Source: Bacillota bacterium (GTDB lineage Bacteria; Bacillota; DTU030; DUMP01). Taken from it: a stretch of DNA of 5,025 bases. A model generated the notes under the pieces. The model worked only from the letters and a program-made list of their open reading frames with translations, was not told the DNA's origin and searched no databases. The number at the start of each line of letters is the position of its first letter. Within the stretch, counting starts at the first letter, position 1. Of the stretch, positions 1-5,025 are shown piece after piece. The position numbers and the translations under genes were made by a program. Location of the stretch: assembly GCA_012735455.1 (NCBI GenBank), contig JAAYHG010000034.1, positions 1 through 5,025 of the forward strand. The letters are read 5' to 3'.

Positions 1-567
1 CTTTTCCACCTTGGTGGGGGAAGGGGTACACTCCACCTCCTGTGCAATAGCCTCCGCATATTTTATGGCTGTGCCTGAGGGTGCATCTAGTTTCTGATCA
101 TGATGCGTTTCGATTATTTCTACCTGGGGGAAAAACTGTGCCGCTTGGACTGCAAATCTTAGCAGTAAGGCCGCTCCTACCGCAAAGTTAGGTGCAATAA
201 CGGCGCTCACCCCCTGTTGGCGGTAGAGAGTCACAATCCCAGGCAGATCCTGCTCAGTTATCCCGGTGGTGCCAACAACAGCGTGGGCCCTTTCCTCGGC
301 AATGATGGCCAGGTTTTGCTTAACCACCCCTGGGTTGGTGAAGTCTACTACCACCTGGGCACGTGATTGGGAGATGGCTTTGCGTAGATCCCCTACCAAG
401 GAAACCCCTACCGGCTCACTACCAATTAGACTACCAACGTCCTCTCCCAAGTGTTTTTCGTGCCCTACTGCACCTACCAACTCCAGATCAGGCTCGCCTA
501 GTACGCCCTTGATCACAGCTCGTCCCATGCGTGCCCCCGCCCCGCAAACAAGGACCCGTATCCCCAC
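1..567 (-). CDS. dapB: 4-hydroxy-tetrahydrodipicolinate reductase DapB (3' end cut by window edge)
   Basis: DapB reduces 4-hydroxy-tetrahydrodipicolinate with NAD(P)H in the cytoplasmic diaminopimelate/lysine pathway, which feeds peptidoglycan and, in spore formers, dipicolinate. An open frame runs without a stop to the left edge: 189 residues from a GTG at 567, so about 70-75 C-terminal residues of a normal 260-270 are missing. Numbered from that GTG, I see the Rossmann loop GAGARMGR (9-16), VVDFT (about 73-77), GTTG (99-102), APNFAVG (125-131), and the signature EIIETHH..K.DAPSGTA (150-167). That signature carries the catalytic His155/His156 and Lys159 pair known from E. coli DapB. Start choice: GGAGG (576-580) lies 8 nt before the GTG but only 2 nt before the ATG at 571-573. 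The GTG start also gives the usual short family N-terminus. It follows ymxH by 47 nt and is probably in the same operon. Identity is firm; the start is inferred. Confidence 0.95.
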   Translation of the reverse strand, partial: MGIRVLVCGAGARMGRAVIKGVLGEPDLELVGAVGHEKHLGEDVGSLIGSEPVGVSLVGDLRKAISQSRAQVVVDFTNPGVVKQNLAIIAEERAHAVVGTTGITEQDLPGIVTLYRQQGVSAVIAPNFAVGAALLLRFAVQAAQFFPQVEIIETHHDQKLDAPSGTAIKYAEAIAQEVECTPSPTKVEK

Positions 568-575
568 ACACATCA

Positions 576-580
576 CCTCC
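576..580 (-). promoter_or_regulatory. Shine-Dalgarno deciding the dapB start
   Basis: On the minus strand GGAGG is followed by TGATGTGTGTG. The first ATG is 2 nt away, too close for normal initiation. The in-frame GTG at 565-567 is 8 nt away, which is ideal. This favours the GTG and removes two residues (Met-Cys) from the longest reading. Confidence 0.7.
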
Positions 581-608
581 AATGGTTCTATTCCAAATTA
601 TTATGTAC

Positions 609-637
609 ATTTTCCTACAGATCAGTAAAGGTGTCAA
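609..637 (-). promoter_or_regulatory. Possible internal promoter before dapB
   Basis: A perfect -35 box TTGACA (632-637, minus strand) is followed after 17 nt by GAAAAT (609-614), which matches four of six positions of a TATAAT -10 box. The -35 lies inside the last codons of ymxH (Val-Asp-Thr), so it may be coincidental coding sequence. If real, transcription would start around 602 and give dapB its own supply independent of the M16-dut operon. The downstream 34 nt are AT-rich with no terminator. This is a weak call based only on motif match and spacing. Confidence 0.3.
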
Positions 638-884
638 CATCTGCCTCGGCACTGGCGTCCAAAATTATAACCTCTTTACCAACCTTCTTAACTGCCCTCC
701 ACGGTATCAGAGAGACTCGTTTCTCGCTAAAGAACTGCAGAATACTACTCTTGGTGTTGATTTCTAAGCCAACAATCTCACCTGTTTCTCCACTGAAGAC
801 TAGGTCCGCGTCACCAAAGTAACCGATGCGTCGCCCATCCTGTAAACTAATCAACTCTTTATCCTCTAAGTCACGTAGTCGCAT
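615..884 (-). CDS. ymxH: PRC-barrel protein, YlmC/YmxH sporulation family
   Basis: A complete 89-residue protein whose PRC-barrel-like fold covers about residues 3-76. Visible family features are the N-terminal MRLRDLEDKELI, a glycine-containing turn (RRIGYFGDADL, 18-28), GEIVGLEI (35-42), the IPW motif (60-62) and KKVGKEVIIL (66-75). These match B. subtilis YmxH (MRLSEL..KEIV, VPWHHIQKIGKDMIILD) in order and spacing. The acidic tail (77-89) is an extra. YlmC/YmxH proteins are conserved in endospore formers and appear in sporulation gene sets. Their biochemical role is not established; PRC barrels generally mediate protein or RNA contacts. The ATG at 882-884 has GGAGG 6 nt upstream. The gene starts 15 nt after the membrane protein and precedes dapB, so it is cotranscribed by inference. 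Family assignment is confident from both sequence and neighbourhood. Confidence 0.88.
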   Translation of the reverse strand: MRLRDLEDKELISLQDGRRIGYFGDADLVFSGETGEIVGLEINTKSSILQFFSEKRVSLIPWRAVKKVGKEVIILDASAEADVDTFTDL

Positions 885-899
885 ATCCTCCCTCCGTTC

Positions 900-1232
900 T
901 CACCGCTGACTGCGATGTATGTGGCTAAAGTATGGCTGTACCAAAGCTACCAGAAAAGCTAGGGTAGCCATCGGCTCCAATTCAAGACCGAACAACAAAA
1001 CTCGCTCTGGCAGCTCTATCTTAAGGAAGTTGCGCAGGAGTATCAAGGCCAAGTAGATTCCGCCAGCTGTGGCCACAAGTTCTACCAAGGCCTGGGAAAA
1101 CTCCGAGGGCTGCGGTTCTACCGGCAGGTCTTCGCTGCGGCGCATGACTCGTTGCCGCTGTCCGCGCACACGCTCTGTCACTGACAGATAGGCTGCAGCC
1201 AATGCTCCAACTCCCAGTACCACTCCAAGCAT
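900..1232 (-). CDS. Unrecognised small membrane protein, three predicted TM segments
   Basis: I do not recognise this 110-residue protein. Three hydrophobic stretches are visible: residues 1-18 (glycine/alanine/valine rich), 48-66, and 79-98. Between the first two lies a strongly basic stretch (21-32, seven arginines) followed by an acidic, proline-rich piece (34-44). By the positive-inside rule the basic stretch should be cytoplasmic, so the N-terminus would be outside and the basic C-terminal tail (HIHRSQR) inside. No catalytic motif or cysteine is present. The ATG at 1230-1232 has an AAAGGGGG Shine-Dalgarno 7 nt upstream, which supports translation, but that site is buried in a strong hairpin (1240-1281). 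The gene fits neatly between dut and ymxH with a 15-nt downstream gap and the same strand, so it is very likely a real operon member. Function is unknown. Confidence 0.8.
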   Translation of the reverse strand: MLGVVLGVGALAAAYLSVTERVRGQRQRVMRRSEDLPVEPQPSEFSQALVELVATAGGIYLALILLRNFLKIELPERVLLFGLELEPMATLAFLVALVQPYFSHIHRSQR

Positions 1233-1239
1233 AATAAGA

Positions 1240-1281
1240 CCCCCTTTCTACTGCTAAATCTCTATGCAGCAGTAAAGGGGG
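1240..1281 (-). promoter_or_regulatory. RBS-sequestering hairpin between dut and the membrane protein gene
   Basis: Reading the minus strand, CCCCCTTTACTGCT (1281-1268) pairs with AGCAGT + AAAGGGGG (1255-1250 and 1247-1240). This makes 14 base pairs with a 2-nt bulge (AG on the minus strand) and a 12-nt loop. The 3' arm ends in AAAGGGGG, the only plausible Shine-Dalgarno for the ATG at 1232, 7 nt away. The 5' arm starts 5 nt after the dut stop codon. It is not a terminator, because it is followed by TCTTATT rather than a T-run. Inference: the hairpin blocks independent initiation, and a ribosome finishing dut would melt its 5' arm, coupling the two genes. It could instead be an RNA processing or stability element. 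Confidence 0.65.
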
Positions 1282-1286
1282 AAATG

Positions 1287-1736
1287 CTAGCGACCTGTAT
1301 GGCCAAAACCCCCGGCTCCACGCTCAGACGGTGGCAGCTCCTGAACCTCGTGGAACACCGCCTGGGATGACTCAGCCAAAACAAGTTGAGCGATACGATC
1401 GCCTCTGTTGATAACATAAGGTTCCTGTCCTAGGTTAATAAGTATCACCTTGACCTCTCCGCGGTAATCGCTGTCTATCGTCCCAGGACTGTTGAGCAAG
1501 GTAATCCCATGTCGCCAAGCCAGCCCACTGCGTGGACGTACTTGTGCCTCCCAACCGGATGGCAACGCTATGGCTATACCCGTGGGTACTAAGGCCCTTT
1601 CACCAGGAGCGAGAACGAGCGGGCTTGCTACAGCCGCCATTAGATCCATCGCGGCTGCACCCCGGCTCATATAGCGCGGAAGAGGTAGGTCCTCAGCACC
1701 TGGAACCCTCACTACTAACACATCTACCTGTCTCAT
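1287..1736 (-). CDS. dut: Deoxyuridine 5'-triphosphate nucleotidohydrolase (dUTPase)
   Basis: dUTPase hydrolyses dUTP to dUMP and pyrophosphate in the cytoplasm, keeping uracil out of DNA and supplying dUMP for thymidylate synthesis. The trimeric all-beta family has five motifs, all visible here (numbered from the ATG at 1736, 149 residues): motif 1 AAAMDLMAA (27-35), motif 2 PRSGLA (68-73), motif 3 [10 protein letters not shown] (85-94, catalytic Asp88 by alignment with E. coli Asp90), motif 4 [11 protein letters not shown] (112-122), and motif 5 [12 protein letters not shown] (138-149). Length is normal. The ATG at 1734-1736 is preferred because GAGG (1742-1745) lies 5 nt upstream. An in-frame GTG at 1760 would add eight residues and overlap the peptidase, but has no ribosome binding site. 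The start is 7 nt after the M16 stop and the Shine-Dalgarno overlaps that stop, so translational coupling is likely. In motif 5 His replaces the more usual Ser. Confidence 0.96.
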   Translation of the reverse strand: MRQVDVLVVRVPGAEDLPLPRYMSRGAAAMDLMAAVASPLVLAPGERALVPTGIAIALPSGWEAQVRPRSGLAWRHGITLLNSPGTIDSDYRGEVKVILINLGQEPYVINRGDRIAQLVLAESSQAVFHEVQELPPSERGAGGFGHTGR

Positions 1737-1743
1737 TATGACC

Positions 1744-2982
1744 TCACTCAAGTTCCCCACAGACTTTTGGACCTAAGACAACAGTTGTAAGTTGCTCGGG
1801 CCTAAAGACTTTAGCACAGACTTCTCGCACTGCAGCAGCAGTTACCTCCCCAATCTTTTGTTTTACCTCTTGCGGTGACACGTACCGCCCCAGGCTGAGT
1901 TCCTGCTTGCCTAACCTAATCATCCTATTCGTAGTGTTTTCTAGTCCCAAGAGAAAACCACCTAAGACCTGTTGCTTAGCCCGTTCTAGCTCTGCAGTTG
2001 AAACCTCTTCCTTTCCAAGATTCGCCATCTCCGCCCGCACAAGACTAAGACCTTCTTGGAGCTTCTCTTCACTGAGCCCCAAGTAGACTGTAAACAAACC
2101 TGCACCCTGATAGGCAGTGTGGTACGAGTACACCGAGTATGCCAAACCCTTCTCCTCGCGAATATGTTGAAACAAGCGAGAAGAGAGTCCTCCCCCGAGG
2201 ATGCTGTTTAACACATCCACTACGTAATTTGTATCGTCCTCTACCGGTATTCCCTTCGCACCGAGACAGACATGCACCTGCTCGGTATCCCGCTCAAAAA
2301 TCTGAAGACCTGGACTGAAGACGGGAGCCGGCTGGCAGTGCTGTGGCGCTGTAGCCTGTCGCCCTTGCAGTTGCCGCTCTAGTAACTCACGAACCTTTTC
2401 GTACTCCAGGTTCCCGGCTACTGTAATCACCAGGTTGTCAGGGGTGTAGTGCCGCTCATGAAACGCTCGAATGTGGTCTGGAGTCAGACTGCTTAACGTT
2501 TCTTCCGTACCCAGTGTAGGACGGCCTAGAGGGTGATCGGGCCAAGCCACCCCGGTAAGAAGGTCATGTACCAGTTCGTCAGGCGAATCCTCATACATGC
2601 GAATCTCCTCTAGGACAACCTGTTTCTCCCGCTCAATATCCTCCGCTGTCAGCAAGGGATCTAACAGCATATCTGACAAAACGTCTAGGGCCAAAGGAAC
2701 ATGCTCGCTCAAGACCTTGGCATAGTAACAGGTATATTCCTTGGTAGTGAAGGCGTTCAGTTGACCTCCCACAGAATCCAAAGCCTCAGCAATAGCGCGT
2801 GCACTACGCTTCGTAGTCCCCTTAAATAGCAGGTGCTCTAACAGATGAGACAAACCAGCTTCTGCCGGCATTTCCCACCGGGATCCCACATTAACCCAAA
2901 ACCCCACTGCGACGGAAGAAACAGTGGGGATTTCTTCGGCAACAAGGCGCACACCCTGAGATAGGACCTTCCGCTTGTACAA
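1744..2982 (-). CDS. ymxG: M16 family zinc peptidase (YmxG/MlpA, processing-peptidase-like)
   Basis: This is a 412-residue insulinase/mitochondrial-processing-peptidase type metalloprotease, probably cytoplasmic as no signal peptide is seen. Numbered from the TTG at 2982: the inverted zinc motif HLLEH is at 46-50 (ligands His46, His50; catalytic Glu49) and the third ligand is Glu126 (in [11 protein letters not shown]), 76 residues after His50 as in active members. The second domain carries the R/Y signature [16 protein letters not shown] (about 268-283, Arg275 and Tyr282). Both halves are present, so the enzyme should be active. B. subtilis YmxG (MlpA) is close in motif order and context; its physiological substrate is not well defined. 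Start choice: AAAGGAGG (2991-2998) is 8 nt upstream of the TTG, and [14 protein letters not shown] matches the family start. Upstream in-frame ATGs (3033, 3012) lie in or before the promoter. First gene of its transcription unit, directly followed by dut. Confidence 0.95.
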   Translation of the reverse strand: MYKRKVLSQGVRLVAEEIPTVSSVAVGFWVNVGSRWEMPAEAGLSHLLEHLLFKGTTKRSARAIAEALDSVGGQLNAFTTKEYTCYYAKVLSEHVPLALDVLSDMLLDPLLTAEDIEREKQVVLEEIRMYEDSPDELVHDLLTGVAWPDHPLGRPTLGTEETLSSLTPDHIRAFHERHYTPDNLVITVAGNLEYEKVRELLERQLQGRQATAPQHCQPAPVFSPGLQIFERDTEQVHVCLGAKGIPVEDDTNYVVDVLNSILGGGLSSRLFQHIREEKGLAYSVYSYHTAYQGAGLFTVYLGLSEEKLQEGLSLVRAEMANLGKEEVSTAELERAKQQVLGGFLLGLENTTNRMIRLGKQELSLGRYVSPQEVKQKIGEVTAAAVREVCAKVFRPEQLTTVVLGPKVCGELE

Positions 2983-2990
2983 AAACGACT

Positions 2991-2998
2991 CCTCCTTT
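2991..2998 (-). promoter_or_regulatory. Perfect Shine-Dalgarno fixing the TTG start of the M16 gene
   Basis: Minus-strand AAAGGAGG is followed by AGTCGTTT and then TTG (2980-2982). The spacing of 8 nt is optimal. No comparable site precedes the ATGs at 3033 (AGGA directly abutting) or 3012 (preceded by TATAAT). Confidence 0.85.
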
Positions 2999-3012
2999 AC
3001 CAGCACGTACAT

Positions 3013-3042
3013 ATTATAGCGAAGACCAAGCATTCCTGTAAA
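3013..3042 (-). promoter_or_regulatory. SigA-type promoter for the M16-dut-ymxH operon
   Basis: On the minus strand TTTACA (3037-3042, one mismatch to TTGACA) is followed after 18 nt by a perfect TATAAT (3013-3018). Transcription would start near 3006, leaving a leader of about 24 nt that contains the AAAGGAGG site. It lies between the pnp terminator and the TTG start, exactly where a new unit would be expected. Confidence 0.75.
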
Positions 3043-3070
3043 TGGGCGTGCAGGCTAGGAGAAAGACGAC

Positions 3071-3103
3071 AAAAAGCATAAACCCGCGCTTGAGTTTATG
3101 CTC
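3071..3103 (-). terminator. Intrinsic terminator after pnp
   Basis: A perfect 9-bp inverted repeat, AGCATAAAC (3094-3102 read on the minus strand) and GTTTATGCT (3083-3075), encloses a 10-nt loop. On the minus strand it is followed by a T-run (GCTTTTTG), 10 nt past the pnp stop. The stem is AT-rich, so termination may be partial. On the plus strand the tail CTCTTTATTATTT is also T-rich, but no plus-strand gene needs it. Confidence 0.75.
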
Positions 3104-3111
3104 TTTATTAT

Positions 3112-5025
3112 TTAGCGTAAGCTAGCCTTGCCAGTGTTCCCTTCTGCTCTCAAGGCCTCTTTGCGAGAGAGGTTGATGCGGCCTTGACGGTCTATCTCGG
3201 TAACCTTGACAACCACCTCGTCACCCACGTGAACAACGTCCTCAACCCTAGCCACGCGTTCACGGGCCAGCTGAGAGATGTGCACTAACCCCTCCTTGCC
3301 CGGAAGGATTTCCACAAAGGCACCGAAATTCATGATGCGCGTGACGCGGCCCACATAAATTCCGCCGACCTCCACGTCACGGGTAAGCATCCGGATTTTC
3401 TCCTCTGCACGCCGGGCGGCATTTTCGTCTACAGCCGTAATAAAGACACGGCCGTCGTCTTCAATGTCTATCTGCACCCCGGTTTCTTCTATGATCTTGC
3501 GAATGGTCTTCCCACCGGGGCCGATAACATCGCGGATCTTGTCCGGATCTATCTCCATCGTGATCATTCGCGGCGCGTAGGGAGAAAGGTTTTCTCGCGG
3601 CTTGTCAATTACCTCTAACATCTTATCCAAAATAAACAGACGGCCTCGCCGAGCCTGATCTAAGGCTTCACGCAGAATATCTATGGTGATGCCGGGTACC
3701 TTTATGTCCATCTGTAGGGCATTGATTCCCTGTGCTGTACCAGCCACTTTGAAGTCCATATCCCCCATGGCATCCTCTAGTCCCTGGATATCTGTAAGCA
3801 CAGCAAAGCTTTCTTCACCCTTGATGAGTCCCATGGCTACACCTGCCACCGGTGCCTTAATGGGAACACCGCCATCCATAAGTGCCAAGGTGCTGCCACA
3901 AACGCTGGCCATAGAAGTAGAACCGTTTGACTCCAGCACCTCGGACACAAGGCGGATGGTGTAAGGAAACTCACTTTCGCTGGGTATCATTGGCTCCAAG
4001 GCACGTTCTGCCAAAGCACCGTGCCCTATCTCCCGTCGTCCCGGTCCACGGATAGGCCGCGTTTCACCCACGCTGTAGGGCGGAAAGTTGTAGTGATGCA
4101 TGAAACGCTTCGATTCCTCGACACCCAGTCCGTCAAGGATCTGTTCATCGCCAACGGCGCCTAATGTTAGGTTGGTAAGGACCTGTGTTTGGCCCCGGGT
4201 AAAAAGACCTGAACCGTGCACTCTAGGCAGCAGGCCAATCTCTACAGTTATTGGCCGAACCTCATCCAGGCCACGACCATCGGGCCTGATGCCGCGGTCT
4301 AAAATCATCTTACGTACCTGCTCCTTGGTGAGCTGGTGTACAACCTCTCGGATATCCTTTTCCTGCTCCGGGAAGGTCTCACTCAAAGCGAGCACAGTAT
4401 CTTCTTCAACCTCGTTCAGGTTCTCTTCGCGCCGAAGTTTTTCGGGCTCCTGCAAAGCCTCTATTAGCTTGGTCGTCGCATACTCCCGTACAGCCAACTC
4501 CAGTTCTTCGGAAACCTGATACAGAGTAACCTGGCGTTTTTCCTTACCCACCTTCTTCACAATCTCTTCTTGAAACCGCACCAGTTCCTGAATGGCCTCG
4601 TGCCCAAAAGCGAGGGCCTTCAGTATCGTTTCTTCTTCAACCTCTTTTGCCCCAGCCTCCACCATCATAATGGCGTCTTTTTTCCCTGCCACGGTAAGGT
4701 GTAACTCACTAACCTCCTCCTGTGCAACGGTGGGATTGAGAACGAACTCCCCATCCACCAAACCCACCACCACACCCGCAATGGGGCCATCAAAGGGTAT
4801 ATCAGAGACTGAGAGTGCCACCGAGGCTCCTAAAAGGGCAGCGATCTGCGGCGAGTTGTCTTGATCCACTGACAAGACCAGGGAAACTACCTGCACATCA
4901 TTGCGAAAACCCTGGGGAAATAAGGGGCGGATCGGCCGGTCGATAAGCCTGGCCGATAAGATGGCTTTCTCGCTGGGGCGGCCTTCCCTCTTAATGCAGC
5001 CGCCGGGAATCTTACCTACAGCGTA
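3112..5025 (-). CDS. pnp: Polynucleotide phosphorylase PNPase (5' end beyond window)
   Basis: PNPase is the trimeric, phosphate-dependent 3'-5' exoribonuclease that degrades mRNA to nucleoside diphosphates, a cytoplasmic RNA-turnover enzyme. The frame is open to the right edge: 637 residues are visible and about 67 are missing relative to B. subtilis PnpA (about 705). In fragment numbering: end of the first RNase PH domain including [19 protein letters not shown] (1-20) and DRPIRPLF (29-36); helical linker (about 165-243); second RNase PH domain (about 246-478) with GPGRR (327-331), SNGSTS (366-371), and EDAMGDMD with catalytic Asp418 and Asp424 (E. coli Asp486/Asp492); KH domain with GPGG (502-505); S1 domain (about 553-623), then a short basic tail. 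A GTG at 4896 is internal to the first catalytic domain and is not the start, since conserved coding continues upstream. The first phenylalanine of the FFRR-type RNA-binding loop is Cys (fragment residue 10). In Bacillus rpsO lies upstream; that is outside this window. Confidence 0.98.
   Translation of the reverse strand, partial: YAVGKIPGGCIKREGRPSEKAILSARLIDRPIRPLFPQGFRNDVQVVSLVLSVDQDNSPQIAALLGASVALSVSDIPFDGPIAGVVVGLVDGEFVLNPTVAQEEVSELHLTVAGKKDAIMMVEAGAKEVEEETILKALAFGHEAIQELVRFQEEIVKKVGKEKRQVTLYQVSEELELAVREYATTKLIEALQEPEKLRREENLNEVEEDTVLALSETFPEQEKDIREVVHQLTKEQVRKMILDRGIRPDGRGLDEVRPITVEIGLLPRVHGSGLFTRGQTQVLTNLTLGAVGDEQILDGLGVEESKRFMHHYNFPPYSVGETRPIRGPGRREIGHGALAERALEPMIPSESEFPYTIRLVSEVLESNGSTSMASVCGSTLALMDGGVPIKAPVAGVAMGLIKGEESFAVLTDIQGLEDAMGDMDFKVAGTAQGINALQMDIKVPGITIDILREALDQARRGRLFILDKMLEVIDKPRENLSPYAPRMITMEIDPDKIRDVIGPGGKTIRKIIEETGVQIDIEDDGRVFITAVDENAARRAEEKIRMLTRDVEVGGIYVGRVTRIMNFGAFVEILPGKEGLVHISQLARERVARVEDVVHVGDEVVVKVTEIDRQGRINLSRKEALRAEGNTGKASLR

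Noticed and set aside
266..767. Plus-strand open frames overlapping dapB and ymxH
   Set aside because: Their translations are low-complexity Ser/Thr/Pro-rich and antisense to clearly conserved minus-strand proteins; no ribosome binding site or family resemblance.
1240..1281. Reading the dut-downstream hairpin as an intrinsic terminator
   Set aside because: Neither strand has a T-run after the stem (TCTTATTATG on the minus strand, AAATGC on the plus strand).
1492..1741. Plus-strand open frames antisense to dut
   Set aside because: They cover all five dUTPase motifs on the opposite strand and show no recognisable domain; shadow frames.
1737..1760. GTG at 1760 as the dut start
   Set aside because: It would overlap the peptidase by 17 nt and has no Shine-Dalgarno; the ATG at 1736 has GAGG 5 nt upstream and gives a normal family N-terminus.
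3683..4864. Three plus-strand open frames (about 90-139 residues) antisense to pnp
   Set aside because: Ser/Thr/Pro-rich shadow translations of conserved PNPase domains on the minus strand.
4894..4896. GTG at 4896 as the pnp start
   Set aside because: Coding continues upstream to the edge with the highly conserved [19 protein letters not shown] and DRPIRPLF stretches; the true start lies outside the window.
1..5025. CRISPR array, insertion sequence, tRNA/rRNA, phage or defence genes
   Set aside because: No spaced direct repeats, no terminal inverted repeats or transposase motifs and no structured RNA gene could be seen; nearly all of the sequence is explained by six ordinary genes.

Overview
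The window is a chromosomal housekeeping segment from an endospore-forming Firmicute, most likely a member of the Clostridia (Peptococcaceae or Moorella-like lineage). This rests on three things: the pnp / M16 peptidase / YmxH gene order, which matches the Bacillus subtilis pnpA-ylxY-ymxG-ymxH neighbourhood; the closeness of the proteins to Gram-positive family members; and strong GGAGG ribosome binding sites. The base composition is fairly balanced, unlike AT-rich Clostridium. Species cannot be decided from the sequence. All six genes lie on the minus strand, so transcription runs right to left. No convincing plus-strand gene, RNA gene, mobile element or CRISPR array was seen.

Right part (5025 to 3112): pnp, polynucleotide phosphorylase, lacking about 67 N-terminal residues beyond the right edge. 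It is followed by a hairpin with a T-run that looks like an intrinsic terminator (3071-3103). Immediately downstream is a near-consensus SigA-type promoter (TTTACA, 18 nt, TATAAT) and then a perfect Shine-Dalgarno 8 nt before a TTG codon. The M16 peptidase therefore most likely begins at that TTG (2982) and opens a new transcription unit.

Middle and left part (2982 to 1): M16 zinc peptidase (ymxG/mlpA), dUTPase (dut), an unrecognised small protein with three predicted membrane segments, a PRC-barrel protein of the YlmC/YmxH sporulation family, and dapB, which is cut by the left edge. Spacing is tight (7, 54, 15 and 47 nt), as expected of one operon. The dut Shine-Dalgarno overlaps the M16 stop codon. 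The 54-nt dut-to-membrane-protein gap is almost entirely a strong hairpin that buries the next gene's ribosome binding site. The dapB start is best placed at a GTG 6 nt inside the first ATG.

Functionally the segment joins RNA turnover (PNPase), protein processing (M16), nucleotide-pool sanitation (dUTPase), a sporulation-associated PRC-barrel protein and lysine/diaminopimelate synthesis (DapB). The last pathway also supplies cell-wall precursors and, in spore formers, dipicolinate. I see no previously undescribed multi-gene system. The points most worth following up are the RBS-burying hairpin, the unknown membrane protein, the terminator-promoter-TTG junction, and a few unusual residues in conserved motifs of PNPase, DapB and dUTPase.
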